Assembly: GCA_020650975.1 (NCBI GenBank)
Contig: JAIPMN010042011.1
Location: 1-25,006 of the forward strand
Length of the DNA: 25,006 nt
Origin: Apostichopus californicus
Taxonomy: Eukaryota > Echinodermata > Holothuroidea > Aspidochirotida > Stichopodidae
Reading direction: 5' to 3'
Made by a program: the position numbers and the translations under genes. Each line of letters begins with the position of its first letter. Within the stretch, counting starts at the first letter, position 1. The notes beneath the pieces were generated by a model. That model was not told the DNA's origin, ran no database searches, and saw only the letters and a list, made by a program, of their open reading frames with translations. Of the stretch, positions 1-9,600 are shown in pieces.

Positions 1-425
1 GAACTGTACATGTACCTCCTATTGTGTAACTCATTGTGTGTTCTTGTATTATTCTGTATAGATACACACTGTACAATGCCTGATGGTACCAGGTACCAGA
101 GTGGGGAGGCTTTCACTCACCCAAGCCGGCCCTGCGAGAACTGTACATGTACCTCCTATTGTGTAACTCATTGTGTGTTCTTGTATTATTCTGTATAGAT
201 ACACACTGTACAATGCCTGATGGTACCAGGTACCAGAGTGGGGAGGTTTTCACTCACCCAAGCCGGCCCTGCGAGAACTGTACATGTACCTCCTATTGTG
301 TTACTCATTGTGTGTTCTTGTATTATTCTGTATAGATACACACTGTACAATGCCTGATGGTACCAGGTACCAGAGTGGGGAGGTTTTCACTCACCCAAGC
401 CGGCCCTGTCAGAACTGTACATGTA
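1..425 (+). repeat. 137-bp tandem array over the 5' border of exon A
   Basis: The unit starts at 1, 138, 275 and 412 with an exact 137-bp step, and the array is cut by the window edge. Each unit holds 48 nt of intron ending in a TGTATAG acceptor plus the first 89 nt of exon A. Copies differ by only a few bases, so it is recent. Reading through an upstream copy stops at the next acceptor's in-frame TAG, so only the last copy, running into the rest of exon A, is productive. Confidence 0.92.
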
Positions 426-604
426 TTGACTCTGTGACGGTGTGCTCTCCTCAAACCTGCCCTCCTGAGAGTAGCTGTGAACACGGTTTAGTCATTCCTG
501 GAGCTTGCTGTAAGGATTGCTCAATTTGTACTCTGAATCATATGCACTACACTAATGGAGTCATCTTCTCTGAGGGAGATCCATGTGAATCCTGTGTTTG
601 TGAG
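336..604 (+). CDS. Exon A: VWC domain 1 and first half of VWC 2
   Basis: The acceptor is TATAG at 331-335 and the donor GAG|GTAAGA is at 605. The exon enters in phase 1 and leaves in phase 0. It encodes a complete ten-cysteine VWC (residues 3-61, ending CCKDC) and the CxxCxC half of the next (64-89, ending CESCVCE). Both ends of this exon are copied in tandem arrays: the 5' half three times upstream and the 3' end at least nine times downstream. Only this copy joins the two halves in an open frame. Reading past the donor meets a stop at 617-619. Confidence 0.88.
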
Positions 605-3600
605 GTAAGAATCACTTGATGTAATATTAAACTATTCCATACTACACTAACGGAGTCATCTTCTCTGAGAAAGATCCGTGTGAATCCTGTGTCTGTGAGG
701 TAAGGATCACTTGATGTAATATTAAACTATTCCATACTACACTAACGGAGTCATCTTCTCTGAGGAAGATCCGTGTGAATCCTGTGTCTGTGAGGTAAGG
801 ATCACTTGATTTAATATTAAACTAATCCATACTACACTAACGGAGTCATCTTCTCTGAGGAAGATCCGTCTGAATCCTGTGTCTGTGAGGTAAGGATCAC
901 TTGATGTAATATTAAACTATTCCATACTACACTAATGGAGTCATCTTCTCTGAGGAAGATCTGTGTGAATCCTGTGTCTGTGAGGTAAGGATCACTTGAT
1001 TTAATATTAAACTAATCCATACTACACTAACGGAGTCATCTTCTCTGAGGAAGATCTGTGTGAATCCTGTGTCTGTGAGGTAAGGATCACTTGATTTAAT
1101 ATTAAACTAATCCATACTACACTAACGGAGTCATCTTCTCTGAGGAAGATCCGTCTGAATCCTGTGTCTGTGAGGTAAGGATCACTTGATATAATATTAA
1201 CATAATGCATACTACACTAATTGAGTCATCTTCTCTGAGGAAGATCCATGTGAATCCTGTGTCTGTGAGGTAAGGATCACTTGATATAATATTAAAATAA
1301 TCCATACTACACTAACGGAGTCATCTTCTCTGAGGAAGATCCGTCTGAATCCTGTGTCTGTGAGGTAAGGATCACTTGATATAATATTAACATAATGCAT
1401 ACTACACTAATTGAGTCATCTTCTCTGAGGAAGATCCATGTGAATCCTGTGTGTGTGAGGTAAGGATCACTTGATTACATAATACATAGGACAAACTACA
1501 CCATTGGAGTATGATCAATGTAAACCCTGTGTTAGTGAGGTACGGATCACTTGATTGCATTACAAGTAGAACAAACTACATCATGGGAGTTATCTACTGT
1601 GAGTATGATCCTTGGTAACCCTGTGTTAGTGAGTATGGATCACTTGATTACATAACAAATACAACAAACTACACAATGGGAGTTTATCGATGAGTATGAT
1701 ATTTGTGAACCCTGTGTCAATGTCGTATGGATCAAAAACTGTGTTCTTTGTTCAATATCTCAGATGTCTTGATATCTTGATGTTTACAGATGGACATATG
1801 AACACCCAAGCAAACTTGATAGTTAAATCAAATAAAACATCTCTTTCTTTCTTTGTAATAGTTTTCCAATGCTGTCAGTATGCAATACAACATGTATAAC
1901 GTTAGCAATGAATTTTAATTTATCTTCTTCTGTAAATTGCATCAAATTAACTCTACCTATATAACAGAGCAAACTGATCTCATTACCATTACCTATATAA
2001 CAGAGCAAACTGATCTTATATTTGTTTAGCATGGCACCATTAGATGTACCCGTACACAGTGCGCACCAACATTTTGTGCCCAAACCGTCGTCCCGGATGG
2101 CGAATGTTGTCCTGTATGCGATACTTGTGCTGATGACAGTAATGCAATATTCCAACATGGAGATACATGGGATCATCCAGAGGACCCATGCTTGGCCCTT
2201 ACATGCATAGTAAGTATAAAACAAACTTCAATATTAGTGTTTCCTCCTTACCGCCCTCCTTTCCTCCTAAGCAACCACATTAAATTATGCATGTGGTCGA
2301 TTTGGAATGGCTCGTAACTGACACTTAAGGTCAGGTGGCTATCCAATTAGCTCATTTGGGATTTTTTAACATTTGGAAGCCCACTTTAAATGAGAAAGAC
2401 AAAAATTTCTCCTGGATGATAACAGAACACCTTGCTTTGGCCAACCGGGGATTGAATCGAAGACCTACACATACTGTATATGTTAAGTTTTATTGCTTCA
2501 ATTGCAACCACCTGTATCCACTCAGCCTATCCACAAAGATGTTTAATTTGGATGAGGTTTCCACATCATTATATTTTGAAATTCAAAATTTCAAAGACTT
2601 GATAGTAAATAGCAGGCAGGAACAGGGAATAAAACTTTCAGTGATATTTGATGCAGTTGGTAAATATTAAACTTTGACTTTTTCTCACAGAATACATTAA
2701 TAATTACACACACAACACTCTGCCCAATCAACTGTGAAAATCCGATCGAAATCCCGGGACAATGCTGTCCTGCCTGTGAGGGATGCCGGGTTAACAACAC
2801 TGTAGCAGAGAGCAACGAGGTATTCTTCCCATTCGAAGACAAGTGTACAGAGTGTCGCTGTACTTCAGAGTCACTGACCCACTGCCAAAAAGTTCGCTGT
2901 CCTCGATTGGATTGCAGACCAGAATTTAAGGAGATGTCAGACGACCACTGCTGTCCTATATGTAAACCATGTAAGTCTTGACGAGAAACAAATTTAGGTT
3001 GTCTACCAAGTGTGCAAGGCAGCATTATCTATCATTTGAGTAAAATAAAGTGTGCAATGTGCTTGTTTGATCGTTTGTTTGTGTCAATGTTACAACATCT
3101 TGTTTAGGTACTGTGTCAATAGTATGGGATGCTGAGGGGGCTGCAGCATCATGCAGCCAGGCTGGCTGTGGTAGACACACAATATTAGCCTCTTCTGCCA
3201 TACCAGGTAATATGATGCCATACTGGATAAGTTGTTCTCTGGTGCTCCACAGTGTCACACACAATAGCCACTGTTTGCTGGTTAAGAAATGTATTTTTCC
3301 TCTATTGTGCATAAAACTAACAGTTTATATTGTTCATGGGGATAGGGCTTTTTGCAGTTGCTGGACCATGGGGGGGGAGGGGGTATGGGGAACAAAAATT
3401 AAAGGATATCGAGTATATAATGACTCCTTATTCTGTGTACTGTTTATATTTCATATAGCTGACTACTCTCCCTGCCTGGAAAATGATAACTTGTATGCAA
3501 ATGGTAGCATCATTGAGAAAGATTGCAGCACGTGCACCTGTCTGGTAAGTCAAACTGTGAATATTCAAACAAATTAAATGTTCAATTCAAATCAAATCAA

Positions 3601-6600
3601 ACTTGCTCTTTGCTGAAAAGTAGCGGACTGACAATATTTTTGGACCATTCAGCATCTGTTGCAAACAACTAGGTAGGCAACCCAATAAAGATATATATGA
3701 AATTATAAATTATCCTATCCGCTGTCCTATTCAGAAAATAATGGCTTATTCTAAGAAATGAAAGAATGATTAGAAAAACAAATAATAATTATAAATATCA
3801 GATAATTTCTTCTTTTGTTTTGATAAAGACATTTATGAGCTTAAGAAGTAAGCTGTTATCAAAACATTCTCGTCTTCCCTTCCTTGTAGAATTCTGTCTG
3901 GGATTGTGAACCTATAGTGTGCCGTGAACTCGAATGCCCCCTGTCAAACCGATTCACACCGGAGGGAAGATGTTGTCCAATTTGCAGACGAAATAAATGC
4001 ATCATCGAGAACAAGATCTACAGGAATGGAACGATCTTTCATCCGACCAGCGACCCCTGCTATGAATGCCAGTGTATTGTGAGTTTCAAGCAGTAACACT
4101 TACCGTATAAATGGGCATGCTGAAGTTTAAAACCTACATTTGGGAAAGAAAAGAAATGGGTTTGCCCAAAAATTATCACCTGCCATTTGAATATGCAATA
4201 TCAGAAAATGCACACAAATCTGTTGTTAGCTTGGGTGTCGGGGATGTAGTTACATTTAAAAACAGCTGCCACTTATGGGTCTTTCTGTTTCAAGTTTAGT
4301 ATTTAATACTGTGATATTGTATACACAGCTCATTACTGAGTTAATTATTTCACTGGGAAATAATGATTTTTTTTTTTTTATTACTTTATGGTGACCTAAA
4401 ATTTACACTAACAGATTTAGTTTTGGTTTATTGTCACCAGATCATTTAAAATTTAACTTGTAGTACAAGCAGATTTCCTCCAAAGCTGTTAATGACAGGC
4501 AATGTATTTCACTGTTTCCTTCTCTTTTTGCTTCCTGGTACAATATACTCTGTCCAAAACTTAATAAATGGAAGAACCCATCTTTTTCTTTGCTTCTGGT
4601 TCTATAAATTCATATTATTAATGTGTTTGTGTTTGTCCATTCAGTATGGAGAACCATTTTGTGCTGAAAAGCTTTGTCAAGATTGTCCACAACAGTACCA
4701 AACATTTGAGGAAGAAGTCTGTTGTCCAGTTTGCACCATTGGCAAGAAATCCAACGAGACAGGTGAGGGTGATTTTCTCCAGTGGTAACGATTGGTCCCT
4801 TTTACTTTCAGTAAAACTGTGTGAACTGTGCTGTACATCATCAATGAAAGCCACAACCATCCATAGACATGATGGTCAAGCCTGCCTATAGAAAAACAGT
4901 CCTCCTCATTCACTTGAGCATTAATAACTTGTTACTTGATAGCACAAACAACCCCAAGTACTGCCATTGGGTTCATCCTTGATAGCACCTAATTTATTGA
5001 CCAGCCACCATATGACTGTAAATACAAGTGCTCTAATGGCCAGCACTACTTTCCTGTGTGTAGACAAGTTTGACTTGAACACTGAAATAGTACACTGTGT
5101 GTTTAGTCAAGAGTTTATGCAAAGGAGCAGTCAGGATGGCTAGCATTACAAACATGGGTAGATTTTCAATCTCTCTTGTCTTTGGCCAAAAACAGGGCCG
5201 GTGGTATATTTGCTGTAAGCAGGGAAGATCGTTATGGACATTTAAAATACTGATCACCCGAGACTAGATTGCTTAATTTTCTGATTGAGTGACTCAGTCG
5301 CAGTCAATTTATCTTCTTGAGTGAATAAGATTCTTCAAAAATCTTTTCTTTTTTTTTTGGTGTGGGGGAGGGGCTAATTGGGCAAGAGTGGGATTCAAAC
5401 CAGTGCCCTCAGGGTTACGAGCCAAATGCAGATTGGGGAGAATTTGTTCTACAAAAAACTGCTCTACGAGTCTGTGAGATGAACAGTTAATGTCCTAAGC
5501 TTTGGTGTAAATTTTTCTCTTATCTGTGCCATGTAAGACTTAATTTAGTTATGATTCTCAATCTTTGTTCAGACCCTGAATTGATTAAAGAAGAACAGAG
5601 AAATTGTACCGCTGGTTTCTATGATGATTTAGTGATACCTTTTACCTGGGAACAGGGATGCGAAGTATGTACATGTTTTCTAGGGGAAACTTTCTGCATA
5701 CCACCTCACTGTGAAGACCTCGTCTGTGAAATGGTGAGAGAACTTTCAGTTTTTTATTCGTAATCTACATTTCTAGAAATTGCACAGATTCCGTGGAACA
5801 TGTTACCCTAATGCACAGAATCTGTTTATCTGTTTCCTTTTTTCCCCTCTTATCAGGATGATGACTTCATAGTTCCACCTGGAGAATGCTGTCGTGTCTG
5901 CGTACCTCGTAAGTATTTAAACATTCTATGACATTTGTCTTCTGGATGGCAGTTTGGTTTCGATGGTTTGTCATCCATCGCAACCTGTGCAGTCAATTAA
6001 GTTTGTGCATGTGTTTGTGTGACGCCCTAACTTGTAAACTAAGTTTGTGTATGTGTCTGTGTGTACGTGACGCCCTAACTTGTAAACTAAGGTTGTGCAT
6101 GTGTTTGTGTGTATGTGATGCCCTCACTTATAAACCATGGTAGAAGGAAATATATGATTGATGTCATACTGGGTTTTATATGTTGGTCATAGTCAGTAGA
6201 TAATCCCTCTTGTTTTTGGTAGGGCTATCTTGCATATTAATGAGTGGGCGGAGCTTAACGAAAATATCATTCCAGATTGGAAAATCAGAGATTTCTCCTG
6301 GTTGAATAGCTCACCTTACTTTAGCATATATCCACAACCTCCCAGGTGTCATGTTCATTGCCTTTTATGGGACTGTCTTTCAAAATTGATTTGACCATAT
6401 AACTGGCCAGACACCCAGCTCTGTATAATAAGCCATGGCACTGCCCTCCTGTCGGAACAGAAGCATCATAGCGCCAGATTGTCAGACGCTAAAATTGTAA
6501 TACTGACCGGTTAACAAGCTTTGATCTAACTATATACCATGCAACAAGTTATGAACATACCCAGGGAGACCCAAACATCCCTAACTATAAAAAAGTATAA

Positions 6601-9600
6601 AAAGAATTAATGGTAAGGGACTTGCAACACTATTGTTATTACCTTAGCTGGGAGGGAGTTCATTGGGACAAGGTAAAATGTGACAAAATTTGCCGGAGTA
6701 ACCCAGTAGAAAACTTGATATGGGTGTGTTAGAATTTCTTGTTTCATAGATTTCAGACTTAGGGGATTGCTGCTAACCCAACTACAAATTTGGTATGTCC
6801 TTTTGCACAGGGATTATCATTAAGGTTTATTTTGAAGCCCTGATTGTAGGTAAACTCTGTAGTTATAATTATTGTTGTGAAGTGAAAGCTTTCATTGTAC
6901 ATTTCTCTAGGGCATTATAATGATAAAATGAAAAAAAATATCACCTGCTTTCTTCTGTTTTATTTGTTTGCCCTTTCTGCTAACATCTCAGGTATGGCCA
7001 CTTGTATAGTCTTCGGAGATCCTCATTACCGTACTTTCGACGGTCATTTCCTTGAATTCCAAGGAACTTGTTCCTACCTCATGGCCAAAGATTGTGTCTC
7101 TGAGAGTTTTGAAGTCGTGGCACAGAATGACGGGAAGGGCACATACGAAGCATCTTGGACTAGACTCATATCTTTTAGATTCTTCAACTATACCATTGAT
7201 CTGCTGCCAAACTTTGAAGTGGCTGTGAATGGTCAGAGAGTAACCCTTCCCTTCCTTGCGGAACCTTTGTTCAGCGTGCAGAAGTTGGGTGAGTTTCTTC
7301 TGCTCTTTCATGTTTTAAAACAATGAAAAAACTTCAAGGAACTCATTGAGAAATTAACAACAAACGATTTAAAAAATGTCAATATATGAACTAGAATACC
7401 AACTCAAACACATCCCATATGTAAATAACTTTTTGGGGTCTTCCTCCTTTAAAGTATAAGGTTAAACGCCAGAATACTTTTGAAGACAGATAAAGATTAA
7501 AGATTATATACACAGGGATGTGCTCACACTGGGCGGCACCGGGCGGCTGCGCCCAGCAGTTCTGAATGCCGCCTAGCACAAACAGTACTGTAAACATTTC
7601 TGCCCGGCACTTTTTCATGATAATTTAACAAATTTTACCATAACCAAAATCTGGGAGAAACATGACACAGAATAGGAAAATAGCACCACCTATAGCATAC
7701 TTCATATGCAAAATTTGTCCAGTGGGGAGGGGGTACCCCATCCATGAGATCCATCTCCCAGGGTGTGGATCACACTACCGCACAATCTGCCCGGCACTCA
7801 AATATTCCTGAGCACATCCCTGTATACATTATAAACATGATACATTATATACGATCTATTGTGAATTTAGAAATGATAAAAAGTTACTTTAATGAGTCGA
7901 TATTTTTCTTGTCCTTATATATTTGTTTTCCCCTCGTTATTGACCTGCAGGTCTGTTGCTGTATCTACATACTAACATTGGTGTTAGAGTTTCCTGGGAT
8001 GGCAATCATTTTGCAGAAGTTGCTGTGGATAGCATCTGGAAGGACCAGATGTGTGGTCTTTGCGGTAACTACAACGGAGATAGCACAGATGACTTCATGT
8101 ACGTATAGCTCGGTAAAATGGTTGCATTGGCAGAGTAGTGTACTGGTTTTCAAAAAATGGAAGAAAAGGGCGTTATAATTGTTATCAAAACTCACCATTC
8201 CTGCAATAAATGTATTTTGTATCACGCTTAACGAGCATAAACAAATAAAAGAAGATGAAAAATACTCATGGAAATTTGAAAAACAATTAGGTCTGGATAA
8301 ATCATGAAGTGGTGGAAAAATACCAAAAGTAATGGAACATGGAATGGCTTTCTAAAATTGTTCCTGCCTGAACCTCTTCTTATACCTCCCACAAATTTGC
8401 CTCAAAGAGAAGACATGTAGGCCTACCATAAAAATGGTCATAGATTTTTTTTTTTTTTTGGCTATATCATCACGCAAAAATGTCATGAAGTTTCACATTC
8501 ATGGAAGTTTCTGGAATCCTGATATTTGGCAGGAGTTTCGTGGCTGGTAGGTTGCGGAGGGCAATGTTTATATTACAGCATCATAATTTGTGAACCCTTA
8601 CTGGTATGGTTTCGTGGCTGGTGGTGGGTAAGGCAATGCAATAGATAAAGTGTCTTTACTTGAAATCTTTATTGGTCTAGGGATGCGGAAGGCACTGTTT
8701 ATATTACAGCATAATAATTTGTGAACCCTTAGCAGTATGGTTTTGTGGCTGGTAGTTACAGCAATGCAAAAGATAAAGTGTCTTTACTTGAAATCTTTAT
8801 TGCTCTAGGGATGCGGAAGGCACTGTTTATAGTACAGCATCAGAATTTGGAAACACTTACCTGTATGGGTCGTACCCTGACTGTGCCTGTAGGGAAGGAC
8901 GTGAGCTTTCACCATGTGCTGATAACAGAAGAGGACAAATGGAAGCTATTGAGGAGTGCCAAGTACTCTATGTGAGTCTATTATGCTGTGTTTTAGTCCG
9001 GTCAATCTTGTTTTATTCTTCATTTTCAGAAGCTTATTTCCTTTTTCATGGAATATTGAATTTATTGTTTCTTCCTGTGAAGGCTGCAATAACCAATGTA
9101 CCAATTTTTCAAGCGGCGAAAGTCTTTAAAGATTTCCACACAGACAGGATTTACTGACATTTAATGGTGACAAGCAATAAAATATGTAACAATATAATTT
9201 GTATTAAACAGGGCTACATCTGCATCTCCAAAAAAATATCACAAACAACCCTCTAAAGTGACCCTTAAAATATTGACAACCGCTGGAAGCTTCATGCATA
9301 TGTGACATCAAATATCACAGACAGTCACATGAAATGGTGACAGCATTAATGGGTCTGTGTCTGTCACAGAAATGACATCACAAATGACCAGATAAGATGC
9401 TGACAACACTGGTGACTTCACGTTTAAGGCAAATGTCAGAAACAAAGCTTGTAAAATGATGATTGGCATCATGTCTGTAATGAATATGTAAACATCTTCA
9501 ATCATAAATAAAAGGTTGAAATTGCTGACAGTTTAGATCAGCAGCTATCCTCAAACTTGAAGGCCCACAAAGCAGGATATTCCGAGAAGACTAATCCACA

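Noticed and set aside
1022-1400. Three similar 62-codon minus-strand frames
   Set aside because: They are shadows of the 95-bp repeat, repeated every 95 bp, with no start context or domain.
541-1733. CRISPR-like array
   Set aside because: There are no unique spacers, the unit is copied exon and intron, and the DNA is eukaryotic.
2591-3312. Minus-strand frames of 144 and 95 codons
   Set aside because: The longer one is antisense to exon C and the shorter covers the possible cassette. The plus-strand cysteine pattern explains the first.
4492-4788. 98-codon frame starting upstream of exon F
   Set aside because: Its first part is intron read-through. The coding part is exon F (4645-4762).
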